Shown here piece after piece: positions 34,811 to 44,355 of a stretch of 64,000 nt of DNA. Made by a program: the position numbers and the translations under genes. The DNA lies in contig CAWBKW010000001.1 of the NCBI GenBank assembly GCA_963789515.1, positions 62,001 through 126,000 of the forward strand. The letters run 5' to 3'. The first letter of the stretch is position 1. Each line of letters opens with the position of its first letter. Source of the DNA: JBAXEO01 sp963789515 (GTDB lineage: Bacteria > Actinomycetota > Coriobacteriia > Anaerosomatales > JAAXUF01). Below the pieces are notes generated by a model, which did no database searches, was not told the origin of the DNA, and was given only the letters and a program-made list of their open reading frames with translations.

Positions 34811-35542
34811 GTGGCAGGTAGTCCCGGCATCCCGGATTTCGACGCGGCCCCGTCCGCCAAGTTGGCCCAGCGGGAGTTGCGCGCGCCACGGGCCGCCGGC
34901 ATCGCGGGGCTCCTCTTCGCGCTCCTGTTCGCAGCTGCCCTCTGGCTGCTCAGGCCGCCGCTGTTCGCCTCCGATCTTCAGCTGATCGCGTGGTACACGA
35001 ACACCGCGCGCGCGACGGTCTCGGTCGTCGGGTTGTACCTCATCCCCTTCGCCGGTATCGCGTTCCTCTGGTTCATCGGCGTAGTCAACGACCGCATCGG
35101 CCATCGCGAGGACCGGTTCTTCTCGACCGTGTTCCTGGGCAGTGGGCTGCTGTTCGTGGCGATGCTGTTCGCTGCCGCGGCCAGCGCCTCAGCCATCGCG
35201 CTTCGCGCCGACGTCGGGCTCTCGGTCGCGTCGATCAATGCGGGAGTGCTCCAGTTCGCTCTGGCCCTCACCCACGCATTCCTGTACGTATACGCCGCGC
35301 GTACAGCGGGGGTGTTCATGATCGTCACCTCGACGATCGCCTGGCGCACGCGGTCGGTGCCGAGCTGGGTAGCCATCGTCGGCTACGTCATCGCGGTTCT
35401 ACTGCTCTTGAGTCTTCGCTACTTCCAACTGCTCATCATGCTGTTCCCCGCGTGGGTCGCGCTCTTGAGCGTGTTCATCCTCGTAACGCCCGGAAAGGTC
35501 GAGATCGACGACGCGTTTGGCGCCGGGAACGAAAGAGCGTAG
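34811..35542 (+). CDS. Multi-span membrane protein, unknown function
   Basis: 243 residues if the GTG at 34811 is used; an ATG at 34773 has a better ribosome site (GGAG) but needs one base change to join the frame. Six helices, e.g. AAGIAGLLFALLFAAALWLL, TVSVVGLYLIPFAGIAFLWF, FFSTVFLGSGLLFVAMLFAA, AGVFMIVTSTIAWRTRS and two at the end (YVIAVLLLLSLRYFQLLIML, PAWVALLSVFILV). The GVVNDRIGHREDRFFSTVFL loop with paired acidic and basic residues is conserved-looking. I do not recognise the family. It ends 23 bases before the converging sulfatase maturase gene. Confidence 0.7.
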   Translation: MAGSPGIPDFDAAPSAKLAQRELRAPRAAGIAGLLFALLFAAALWLLRPPLFASDLQLIAWYTNTARATVSVVGLYLIPFAGIAFLWFIGVVNDRIGHREDRFFSTVFLGSGLLFVAMLFAAAASASAIALRADVGLSVASINAGVLQFALALTHAFLYVYAARTAGVFMIVTSTIAWRTRSVPSWVAIVGYVIAVLLLLSLRYFQLLIMLFPAWVALLSVFILVTPGKVEIDDAFGAGNERA

Positions 35543-35565
35543 TCCCCCTACAAGGTCAGCGCCGA

Positions 35566-36837
35566 TCAGCCCCCGCAGCACGCCTTGAACTTGCGGCCGC
35601 TCCCGCACGGGCACGGGTCGTTGCGCCCGGTCCGCGCGGCCTCCTCGGCGAGGATCCGCATGATGTCGGGTGCCTCGCGCCCCTCTTGGAGCAGCGCGGC
35701 CATCATCTTCATGCGCCGGTCGGTGTGCGCGAAGAAGTACTTCAGTCCGTCGCAGAGCCAGTTGAGGCCGGGCTCGCCGTCGGGCGTGAGCAGGAGGCGG
35801 TTCTTGGGGCACTCGCCGTTGCACGCGAAGAGGAACTCGCACTCGCGGCAGTAGCGCGGCAGCGTCTCGCGCTTCGCCTCGCCGAACGCCCGCTGCTGCT
35901 CCCCGCGCACCAGCTCGCCCATCGGCGTCTCCATGATGTTGCCGAGCAGGTACGGCGTGTCCACGAAGTGGTCGCACGAGTACAGGTCGCCGTTGTGCTC
36001 GAGCGCCACCCCGTCGCCACAGGTCGGGCGCAGGATGCACAGCGACGAGACCCCGCGCACGTAGGCGGCGAGCACGCCGTCGAAGAACTGCACGAACATC
36101 TCGCCCACGTCGTGGCGCACCCACTCGTCGAAGATCGCCGAGAGGAACTCCCCGTAGGCGAGCGAGTCGACGCTGCGGTCGGTCACGGTGCCGGCGACGC
36201 CGTCGGCCGGCGGGGTCGCGACCTCGACGATCGGGATGAACTGCAGGTAGCGCGCGCCGAGCTCGTCTCGGAAGTAGCGGTAGACGTCGAGCGGATGCGA
36301 CGCGTTGGCGGCGTTGATGGTGCAGAGCACGTTGAACTCGACGCCGTGCTTCTGGAGCAGGCGGGCCGCGGCCTCGACCTGGTCGAACACCGGTCGCCCG
36401 GCGCCGTCGTGGCGGTAGGCGTCGTGCAGCTCGCGGGGGCCGTCGATGCTCAGGCCGACGAGCACGTTGTTCTCGGCGAGGAAGGCGGCCCACTCGTCGT
36501 CGAGAAGGGTGCCGTTGGTCTGGATGGTGCGCTCGACCTGCCAGCCGGGCGGCAGCGCCGCTTGCTCGACCGCGAGCGCGCGACGGAAGAAGTCGAGCCC
36601 CATGAGCGTGGGCTCGCCGCCCTGCCAGGCGAGCGTCACGAACGGCACCTGCTGCGCGTCGATGGTCTGGCGGACGAACGCCTCGGCGACCTCGTCGGTC
36701 ATGCGCTCGTCACTGCCGGGGTAGAGCGCCGACTTCTCGAGGAAGAAGCAGTAGTCGCAGCGCAGGTTGCAGCGCGACCCGGTGGGCTTGGCCATGACGT
36801 GGAATGCCTGGGGCACGGTTTCGGTCATGCCGCACAT
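35566..36837 (-). CDS. Anaerobic sulfatase-maturating enzyme (radical SAM/SPASM) with C-terminal SEC-C motif
   Basis: Converts the active-site Cys or Ser of sulfatases to formylglycine without oxygen. 423 residues from the ATG at 36837 (36828 also possible). Radical-SAM motif CNLRCDYCFF (CxxxCxxC) near residue 22, TLAWQGGEPTLMG and QTNGTLL follow; the SPASM region carries Cys ligands for two extra [4Fe-4S] clusters (CGDGVALEHNGDLYSCDHF, CRECEFLFACNGECPKN). The extreme C-terminus is a SEC-C zinc motif (RNDPCPCGSGRKFKACCGG), seen in some family members. Divergently transcribed from a Cys-type sulfatase 110 bases away, its likely substrate. Oxygen-labile enzyme, so it supports an anaerobic lifestyle. 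Intact. Confidence 0.93.
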   Translation of the reverse strand: MCGMTETVPQAFHVMAKPTGSRCNLRCDYCFFLEKSALYPGSDERMTDEVAEAFVRQTIDAQQVPFVTLAWQGGEPTLMGLDFFRRALAVEQAALPPGWQVERTIQTNGTLLDDEWAAFLAENNVLVGLSIDGPRELHDAYRHDGAGRPVFDQVEAAARLLQKHGVEFNVLCTINAANASHPLDVYRYFRDELGARYLQFIPIVEVATPPADGVAGTVTDRSVDSLAYGEFLSAIFDEWVRHDVGEMFVQFFDGVLAAYVRGVSSLCILRPTCGDGVALEHNGDLYSCDHFVDTPYLLGNIMETPMGELVRGEQQRAFGEAKRETLPRYCRECEFLFACNGECPKNRLLLTPDGEPGLNWLCDGLKYFFAHTDRRMKMMAALLQEGREAPDIMRILAEEAARTGRNDPCPCGSGRKFKACCGG

Positions 36838-36946
36838 GGTACGCGAAGCGTAGCCACCGCTGGCCGTCTCTGAGTGGGTATAGACCTCTCGGGCGCTCGG
36901 TACGAGGCGCTCACACTCATCGTCGGCGAGAAACCAGGTGATGCGC

Positions 36947-38430
36947 ATGCCCAACGGCAAACCGAACATCCTCGTCCTGTGGGGCGACGACATCGGCACA
37001 TGGAACATCAGTCACAACAACCGCGGAATGATGGGCTACACCACGCCCAACATCGACCGGCTCGCGCGTGAAGGCGTCGCCTTCACCGACTTCTACGGCC
37101 AGCAGAGCTGCACCGCCGGCCGCGCGGCGTTCATCACCGGCCAGAACCCGCTCCGCACCGGCATGACCAAGGTGGGCATGCCCGGCGCGAACTTCGGACT
37201 GCAGCCCGAGGACCCGACCATCGCCGAACTCCTCAAGCCGCTCGGCTACGCCACGGCGCAGTTCGGCAAGAACCATCTCGGCGACCTCGACGAGCACCTG
37301 CCGACCAACCACGGCTTCGACGAGTTCTTCGGCAACCTCTACCACCTCAACGCCGAGGAGGAGCCCGAGCTCGAGGACTACCCCAAGGACCCGGCGTTCA
37401 AGGAGCGCTTCGGACCGCGCGGCGTCATCCACAGCTGGGCGCAGCCTGACGGCACGCAGAAGATCGAGGACACCGGCCCGCTCACCAAGAAGCGCATGGA
37501 GACCATCGACGACGAGACCGTCGCGCGCACGCTCGAGTACCTCGAAGAGACGGCCGGCGGCGACCAGCCGTTCTTCCTCTGGTGGAACGCCACGCGCATG
37601 CACTTCCGCACCCATGTGAAGGACGAGCTGCGCGGCATCAGCGGCCAGGACGAGTACGGCGACGGCATGGTCGAGCACGACCGGCACGTCGGCATGATCC
37701 TCGACAAGCTCGACGAACTGGGACTCGCCGACGACACCATCGTCATGTACTCCACGGACAACGGCCCGCACTACAACTCGTGGCCGGATGCCGCCACCAC
37801 GCCCTTCCGTTCCGAGAAGAACACCAACTGGGAGGGCGCCTACCGCGTGCCGTGCTTCATGCGCTGGCCCGGGCACTACGAGGCGGGCACCACCCTCAAC
37901 GGGATCGTCGCGCTCCAGGACATGGCGACGACGTTCCTCGCTGCGGCGGGCGAGCCTGACATCGCCGCCAAGTGCAGGGTCGGCTACGAGTCGATGGGCA
38001 AGACGTTCAAGGTCGCGCTCGACGGCAAGGACATGAACGCGTACTTCGCCGGTGAGACCGACGAGAGCCCGCGCACCGAGTTCTTCTACGTCAACGACGA
38101 TGCCGAGCTGGTCGCCTTCGTGTCGGCGACTGGAAGTTCGTCTTCAAGGAGCAGCGCGGCCACCAGCTGAAGCTGTGGCTCGAGCCGTTCGTCGACCTCC
38201 GTGCGCCGATCATCTTCAATCTGAGGCGTGACCCGTTCGAGCGCGCGCCGGAGAACTCGAACACCTACTGGGACTGGTTCCTCGACCATGTGTTCTTGGT
38301 CGTCTGGGCCCAGGCGGTCGTGGCAGCCGCCATCCAGGACATCATCGCCTTCCCACCGCGCCAGAAGCCGGCGAGCTTCAACCTCGACAGGGTCTTGGCG
38401 AAGCTCCAGGAGTCGAGCGGGTCGGCCTAG
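36947..38430 (+). CDS. Arylsulfatase-like sulfatase, Cys type (frame-interrupted near 3' end)
   Basis: ATG at 36947 six bases after AGGTG. Alkaline-phosphatase superfamily hydrolase of sulfate esters. Metal site LVLWGDDIG near the N-terminus, formylglycine motif QQSCTAGRAAFITGQ (Cys about 55, CxAxR core as used by anaerobic maturases), QFGKNHLGD with the catalytic Lys and His, and YSTDNGPHYNSWPDA with the second metal ligands. In-frame to about 38125, then a one-base shift leads into GDWKFVFKEQRGHQLKLWLE and the stop at 38430; about 494 residues. No signal peptide is visible, so it may be cytoplasmic, unlike most sulfatases. The MFS gene follows after 29 bases. Confidence 0.88.
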
Positions 38431-38459
38431 GCAGACGCGTAGAGGACAGGGGAACACGC

Positions 38460-40097
38460 ATGGCCCAAGTGGCGGCTCCGCCCGCAAAGCCACCGACTGC
38501 AGTGGCAACGGCTGAAGCGCCCGGTGAAGCTCCTAAGCGGGCCGGTCTGGTGCTGGCGTCGCTCATCCTTGGAGCGGCCGTGGCCAACATGCCTCTGGCG
38601 ATGGCGAACGTCGCTCTGCCGTCGATCGGCGCCGCGTTCGACGCGTCGCAGACGCAGCTCAACCTCGTTGCCGTCGGCTACTCGCTGGGGCTCGCCTGCT
38701 CGGTGTTGTGGCTCGGCGCCCTGGGTGACCGCTACGGCCGCAAGCTCATGCTTCTGCTCGGCGTGACCTTGTCGGTTCCGGCCGCTCTGGCCGCTGCGTT
38801 CGCGCCGACGATCCAGGTACTGATCGGCGCGCGCATCTTCGGCGGCTTGGCTGCGGGCATGGCCTACCCGACCACGCTCGCACTGATCGCTGCGCTTTGG
38901 ACCGGGCCGGGCAGGACGAGATCGATCGCTCTCTGGGCCGCGATCGGCGGTGCCATCAGCGCGCTGGGTCCCTTGCTCTCGGGACTGCTGCTGGAGCACT
39001 ACTCCTGGCCCTCGGTCTTCCTCGCCGTCATGCCGCTCGCCCTGCTCGCGTTCATCATGGCGATTCTGTTCGTTCCCGCCCACGTCCACGAAACGAAGGA
39101 GTCCGTGGACAACCTGGGCGGCATCCTCTCGGTGGTGCTCGTGGGGACGTTCATCATGGCCATCAACTTCGCGCCGGTCCCCGGCGCCAGGAAGTTGGTG
39201 TTGGGGCTGTCCGCCGTCGCGGCCATCGCGCTCGTGCTCTTCGTGCTGCGCCAGCGCCGCGCCGGCCAACCCGCTCTACGACCTGGAGATCGCGAGCCGC
39301 CGGACCTTCTGGGTCGCTGCGGTCGCGGGCATCATCGTGTTCGGCTCGCTGATGGGCTCGATGTTCATCGGCCAGCAGTTCCTGCAAGACGTGCTCGGGT
39401 ACTCGACGCTGAACGCAGGCTTGGCGATCCTGCCGGCGGCGTTCTTCATGATCTTGGTGGCCCCTCGGTCCGCCAAGCTGGTCGAGTCGCGAGGCGCCCG
39501 GTTCACCCTGCTGGCCGGATACGTCTTCGTCTTCCTCGGCTTCGCCACGATGCTTCTCTTGTGGAAGGAAGGCATCCCCTATTGGATCGTCGGGACTGGG
39601 ATACGCCTTCATGGGAATCGGAGTCGGCTTCGCAGGTACTCCCGCATCCCACTCCCTGACGGGATCCGTTCCTGTGACCAAGGCCGGCATGGCCTCAGGA
39701 ACGGCGGACCTGCAGCGTGACCTGGGCGGAGCGATCATGCAGTCGATCTTCGGGGCGCTGCTCGCGGCCGGCTATGCCGCCGCCGTTCGCGGCAGCAATC
39801 GCCGCATCACCGCAGGCCGGCTCCGTCCCCAGCAGCGTCTCCAGCGAGATGGAGATGTCGTACGCCGGCGCTCAGACGGTGGCAGCACAGTACCCGCAGT
39901 ACGCCACACAGATCACTGCTGCCGCCAAGACCTCGTTCCTGGCCGGTGACCAGTACGCCTACCTCGCCGGACTCATCGCCGTGCTGCTCGGAGCCGCGCT
40001 GGTCTTCTTCATGTTCCCGAAGAAGGATGCCGAGCAGAAGCTGCTCGCCGAGTATGCCGAGCAGGACGCGGCAGCGGAATCCTCTCAGGCATCCTAG
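38460..40097 (+). CDS. MFS transporter, DHA2/EmrB-QacA type (frame-interrupted)
   Basis: ATG at 38460, 29 bases after the sulfatase stop. About 545 residues and 14 helices when joined. Motif A is GALGDRYGRKLMLLLG after helix 2; motif C-like glycines occur in WAAIGGAISALGPLLSGLLL, as in drug/H+ antiporters. Shifts near 39270, 39600 and 39790. The polar tail is Glu/Ala-rich. Probably exports a hydrophobic compound or acid; operon position suggests a sulfated or desulfated metabolite, by inference only. Confidence 0.8.
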
Positions 40098-40143
40098 TCG
40101 TCGAAGCAACGGCGACCGACTCAAGCGGGAACCGAACAGCACG

Positions 40144-40175
40144 CAGGACCGACCCGGTCGATCGGATCGGTCCTG
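40144..40175 (+). terminator. Terminator of the sulfatase-MFS operon
   Basis: CAGGACCGA / TCGGTCCTG with an inner CGGTCGATCG-type palindrome, followed by TCGTTTGCGGTTGTG. Confidence 0.75.
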
Positions 40176-40221
40176 TCGTTTGCGGTTGTGCGAGTCGGTG
40201 CTGCGACTCCTACCGGCGGCG

Positions 40222-40507
40222 CTACGACGCGTAGCGGCGCTGTCCCTCTCGGCCGCCGCCGAAGTAGGTGCCCATGTCGATGGCGAACGCCAGCCCGAGG
40301 AAGATCCAGTTCACGAAGCTGATGCCGCCCGGATACACGATGACCCACATGAGCGTCGTCCACGGCAGGAACAGGAAGCCGAGGAGCCCCCACAGTTCAT
40401 TCCCCTTGAAGGCAAGGGTCACGTACGCCCGTCTGGAGCAGCCACCAGAAGAACAGGGCGAATCGCGGTGCACCTGCAAGAACGATGGCGAACAGACAGC
40501 AACCCAT
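40222..40507 (-). CDS. Small membrane protein of about 95 residues (frame-interrupted)
   Basis: ATG at 40507 eight bases after AAGGAG. First frame MGCCLFAIVLAGAPRFALFF, WWLLQT; after a shift near 40430 the second frame runs YVTLAFKGNELWGLLGFLFL, PWTTLMWVIVYPGGISFVNW, IFLGLAFAIDMGTYFGGGR. Three to four helices and a short basic tail. Proteins with the PWTTLMWV--Y-GG and LG---D-G-YGGG pattern are widespread and unnamed in Actinobacteria. Function unknown. Confidence 0.65.
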
Positions 40508-40610
40508 GGGTAGAACTCCTTCGCTCGACGACTTCTGCACTGCGCGCGGGCCTTACTGACCCGCTACCAGTGCTCTTACCCTACTGACCGACCCCGTCAA
40601 AGCGGCTGTC

Positions 40611-42314
40611 CTAGGAAGTCCGCTTCTCCACGACCTCCATCGCCCCGCGACGTCTTCGAAGATGTTCTCGGCACCGATAAGCTCGGTGAGTCCGGACCGC
40701 TGCAACTCCGCCGAAACCGGTGGCGTGACGTTCATGAGCAGCACGTCGATCTTCTTGTCATGGAGCGTCCCGAGGAGAATCTTGAGCATGAATGCCGCCG
40801 AGAAGTCGACGTCGCCCACCGCGGAGAAGTCGAACAGCAGCACCTCGACCGGTGGCGTGGCGTCGGCCACGAGCTTGAGCACTTCCTCCGAGAAGCTCGC
40901 GGCGTTGGCGAAGTAGAGGCTCGCCCCAAAGTGATAGGCCACGACTCCCGGCTTGACCTGGCCTCCGCTGTCGAGCGGCGCGAACCGCAAGCGTGTCGCC
41001 GACATCGGGCACGAGCACCAGGTCGGTCGGGCGGTAGGAGTGGCGCATGTGGAGCAGTATCGACAGCAGCATCGCCAGGATGATGCCCTGCTCCACCCCG
41101 ACCACGACCACGATCGCCGCCGTCAGGGATGCCAGCCAGAACTCGGCGCGGCGCTGGGCGAAGATCGAGCGCATGCCCTTGATGTCGATGAGCTTCACGC
41201 CAATGATGAAGACCACCGTCGAGAGCACGCAGTTGGGCATGAACGAGAGCGCCCTGGTGAAGAAGAGCAGCACCAGCAGCACGATCACCGACGTCGTGAG
41301 CTGGGAGATCTGGCTGCGGCCGCCGGCCTCGTCGACCATCTCGGTCTTGGTGGGGCTGCCGTTGACCACGAAGGTGCCCGAGAGCCCCGCGGCGACATTC
41401 GAGAAGGAGAGCCCGACCAGGTCCACGTTCTCGTCGAACCGGTCGCCGTACTTGGTGGCGTAGGCACGCGACGTGGCCGCGCTCTGCGCCAGGATCACCA
41501 AGAAGAGCGAGCCCGCCGTGGCGACAAGGGCTCCCCATTGCCCGGCCGTCGGCATCGCCGGAAGGCCGAATGCCGGCAGGCCGCTCGGCACGGTGCCCAG
41601 AGTCGACACGCCCATGGCCGCCAAGCCGAGCCACGCGCTGGCGACGATCGACCCGACGACCGCGATGAGCGGGAACGGTATCTTCTTGCTGAGCATCCCT
41701 CCGCCCACGATGACGATGAGCACCGCCGCCGATACGGCGACCGTCGGAATGCTCGCCGAGGGAATCGCGAGGATCGCGTTGACCGCCTGCGCAATCGGGC
41801 CTTTCCCCGTCTTCTCGACGCCGAGCATGCCGGCGATCTGACCGCACGACACCTGGATGCCGACGCCGGTCAGGAAGCCGATCAGCACGGACCGCGAGAG
41901 GAAGTCGGCGAGGAACCCCAGCTTCAGCATCCGGGCGAGGATCAGGAACCCCGCGGTCAGAATGGCCAACCAGCCGGCAAGCGCCACCCACTGGGCGGAG
42001 TCCGGCGCCACCGCGAGCCCCGTCAGACCGGCGAACATGATCGCCGCCGTCGCGGAGTCGGCTCCCACCACCAGATGCCGAGACGATCCGAGCAGGGCGA
42101 ACACCGCAATCGGGATCAGGATGGTGTAGAGCCCGGTGATGACCGGCATGCCGGCGATCTTCGTGTAGCCCATCACCTCGGGGATGGCGAGTGCCGCCAG
42201 CGTGGCGCCGGCGATCAGATCGGTCGGGATCCGCTTCCGGTCGAGCGGAAGAATGCCCTCGAGAACGGGAAGTCGCCATTTCCCGGCGCTCTTCTTCGCG
42301 GTAGCCTGCGCCAT
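40611..42314 (-). CDS. SulP family anion permease with STAS domain, copy 2 (frame-interrupted near 3' end)
   Basis: ATG at 42314. Membrane part (to about 41000) is in one frame: DLIAGATLAALAIPEVMGYT, KIAGMPVITGLYTILIPIAV and LLGSSRHLVVGADSATAAIM are SulP signatures, with 11 or more helices. The STAS domain (VVAYHFGASLYFANAASFSE ... VLLFDFSAVGDVDFSAAFML) lies in another frame from about 40990. A second shift near 40640 leads to AMEVVEKRTS and the stop at 40611. About 565 residues. Distinct from copy 1 (about 25.7-27.5 kb), so the two may have different anions. Single gene. Confidence 0.82.
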
Positions 42315-42425
42315 TCGCAATCACCTCTTCCCCGCCCCAACCCGGTGGACTCACTATACCCAGCTCAAGTGGGTGGAGGCTGTCGTCTCGAGCCCAGCCC
42401 ACCCTCCTCCGGCTACCGGTGCCTG

Positions 42426-42920
42426 TTACGAGGCCGCCGGCGCGTGCAGCGCGTCCTGGAACTTCTTCTCGTCCTCCTCGGAGAGCGAGGTCTGCAGGAC
42501 GGTGCCGCCGTAGGGCTCGATCGTGGCCATGAACTTGTCCTGCGTGGCGCTGTGCAGGACCATGAACAGCGCCGAGGTGCCCGGAACGACCTGGTCGCGG
42601 ACCTTGTCGATGAACTGCTTGTCGATGCTCGACTTCTCGATGGCGCCCATGATGACGCCCATGCCGGCGCCGATCGCCATGCCGAAGAGCGGCACGAAGA
42701 AGAGCAGGCCGAAGAGCGCCCCCCAGAAGAAGCCCCACGTGGTCTGGGTGCCGACGATGTGGTAGCCCGTGTGGACGTCGAACTTGCCGTTTTCGTGATG
42801 GATGATCACGGCGGCGTTGTCGAGGTCGACGATGTAGTCGGACTCGGCCTTCTTGAGGTCTTCCCACACCTTGTCGGCGGTCGTCTCATCGGGATACCCG
42901 ATGACGATGAGCGTACTCAT
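42426..42920 (-). CDS. DUF1269 family protein, paralogue 4
   Basis: 164 residues, ATG with GGGAGG. This copy is closest to the founding DUF1269 family: MSTLIVIGYPDETTADKVWE, DLKKAESDYIVDLDNAAVII, then WGFFWGALFGLLFFVPLFGM and IGAGMGVIMGAIEKSSIDKQ, VVPGTSALFMVLHSATQD. The glycine-rich hairpin reads FFVP-F rather than IFPPS. Intact. Upstream of a divergent DUF2177-Ku-LigD operon. Function unknown, membrane-associated. Confidence 0.85.
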   Translation of the reverse strand: MSTLIVIGYPDETTADKVWEDLKKAESDYIVDLDNAAVIIHHENGKFDVHTGYHIVGTQTTWGFFWGALFGLLFFVPLFGMAIGAGMGVIMGAIEKSSIDKQFIDKVRDQVVPGTSALFMVLHSATQDKFMATIEPYGGTVLQTSLSEEDEKKFQDALHAPAAS

Positions 42921-43065
42921 GGCGCCTCCCTGTGCATCGGTCGTAGAACCGCCCGCGCACGTCGCGCGGCGAATGCTTCAAGAGAGGTTGTTTCCCAATC
43001 TGCGCGGCGTTGGAGCGGCGAAGGGGAATATGCCACGACATAGTCCGCGACCACGGAGGCATCCC

Positions 43066-43509
43066 ATGTCATTCGGCAAGCTGCTGGCGCTCTACGGAAT
43101 CTGCACGGCGACCTTCTTCGCGATGGACTTCATCTGGCTCTCGACCGCGGTTCCGCGGATCTACCAGCCGGCGCTCGGCGTTGTGGGGAAGCGCGCGCCC
43201 TACCTGCTGCTCGAGAAGCCCAACATCCCGGTCGCGGCCGCGTTCTACCTGGTCTACCTCGTCGGCCTGATCGCGCTCGCGGTGATACCGGGCCTGCAGG
43301 CCGGCAACGTCGGTGCGGCGCTGTGGCGCGGCGCGCTCTTCGGCTTCGTCGCGTACGCCACCTACGACCTGACCAACCTCTCGACGCTGGCGAACTGGCC
43401 GGTCAACGTCACGATCATCGACATGATCTGGGGCACCGTGCTCAACAGCGTCGTCGCCGTCGCCGGCTACTACGGCGGCGTCTGGCTCAACCTGATTCCT
43501 CGCACCTAG
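43066..43509 (+). CDS. DUF2177 family membrane protein
   Basis: 147 residues, ATG with CGGAGG. Four helices; LYGICTATFFAMDFIWLSTA, FYLVYLVGLIALAVIPGL, GALFGFVAYATYDLTNLSTL and ANWPVNVTIIDMIWGTVLNS are the DUF2177 signatures (YxxTDLTN and D--WGT--N). Function unknown. The Ku gene follows after 26 bases on the same strand, so they are probably cotranscribed. Intact. Confidence 0.88.
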   Translation: MSFGKLLALYGICTATFFAMDFIWLSTAVPRIYQPALGVVGKRAPYLLLEKPNIPVAAAFYLVYLVGLIALAVIPGLQAGNVGAALWRGALFGFVAYATYDLTNLSTLANWPVNVTIIDMIWGTVLNSVVAVAGYYGGVWLNLIPRT

Positions 43510-43535
43510 CGCCCACTCGAAGAAGGACCACCGCC

Positions 43536-44344
43536 ATGGCGCACGCAATCTGGAAAGGCACGATCTCCTTCGGACTGGTCACGATCCCGGTGGGCCTGTT
43601 CAGCGCGGTCGCCCAGCGCGACGTGAGCTTCCACCTGCTCGACGGCCGCGACTTCGCCGCGGTCAAGAACCGCCGCGTCAACGAGTCGACCGGCGAGGAG
43701 GTCCCGTGGGAGTCGGTGGTCAAGGGCTTCAAGCTGCCCGACGGACGCTGGGTGACCGTGACCGACGAGGACTTCTCGGCGGCCAACGTCCGCGCGACGC
43801 GCACCATCGACGTGCTCGGCGCGGTCTGCGCCGAGGAGGTTCCCGCGACCTACTGGGACACGCCGTACTTCCTCGCGCCCGAGCCGCAGGGCGCCAAGGC
43901 CTACGCGCTGCTGCGCGAGGCCCTGCGCCGAGCAGGCCGCGTGGCGATCGCGCAGATCGTGATCCGCTCGCGCCAGCGCCTCTGCGCGCTCGTGCCCGAG
44001 GGCGACGCGCTGCTGCTCGAGGTGCTGCGCTACCCCTACGAGCTGCGCGCTGCCGAGGACCTCGACCTGCCCGGGCGCGACCTCGAGGCGCTCGGCGTGA
44101 CCGACGCGGAGCTCGCTCTGGCCGCCCAGCTGGTCGCCACCATCGAGGGCACCTGGGATCCCGGCGCAGCTACCACGACACCTACCGAGACGACCTGCTG
44201 GCGCTCATCGACCGCAAGGCCGCCGGCGAGACGATCGCGGTCGCCGAGGAGCCCGACGCGCCCACCGCGCAGGTGGTCGACATCGTCGAGCTGCTCAAGA
44301 AGAGCGTCGAGGACGCCCGCGCCGCGCGCGCGGCGGGCGCTTAG
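43536..44344 (+). CDS. ku: Ku protein of non-homologous end joining (frame-interrupted)
   Basis: ATG at 43536. Binds DNA double-strand ends as a ring-shaped dimer and recruits LigD. MAHAIWKGTISFGLVTIPVG, LFSAVAQRDVSFHLLD, CAEEVPATYWDTPYFLAPEP and AQIVIRSRQRLCALVPEGD are typical bacterial Ku. At about 44170 (DPG) a one-base shift leads to RSYHDTYRDDLLALIDRKAA and VVDIVELLKKSVEDARAARA, the Ku C-terminal arm. About 270 residues, normal length. The ligase gene starts 11 bases later. Confidence 0.93.
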
Positions 44345-44355
44345 GCACCGCGGCC

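Noticed and set aside
40953..43043. Long plus-strand open frame opposite SulP copy 2
   Set aside because: Composition is that of an antisense shadow (His/Arg/Asp-rich); SulP and DUF1269 motifs are on the other strand.
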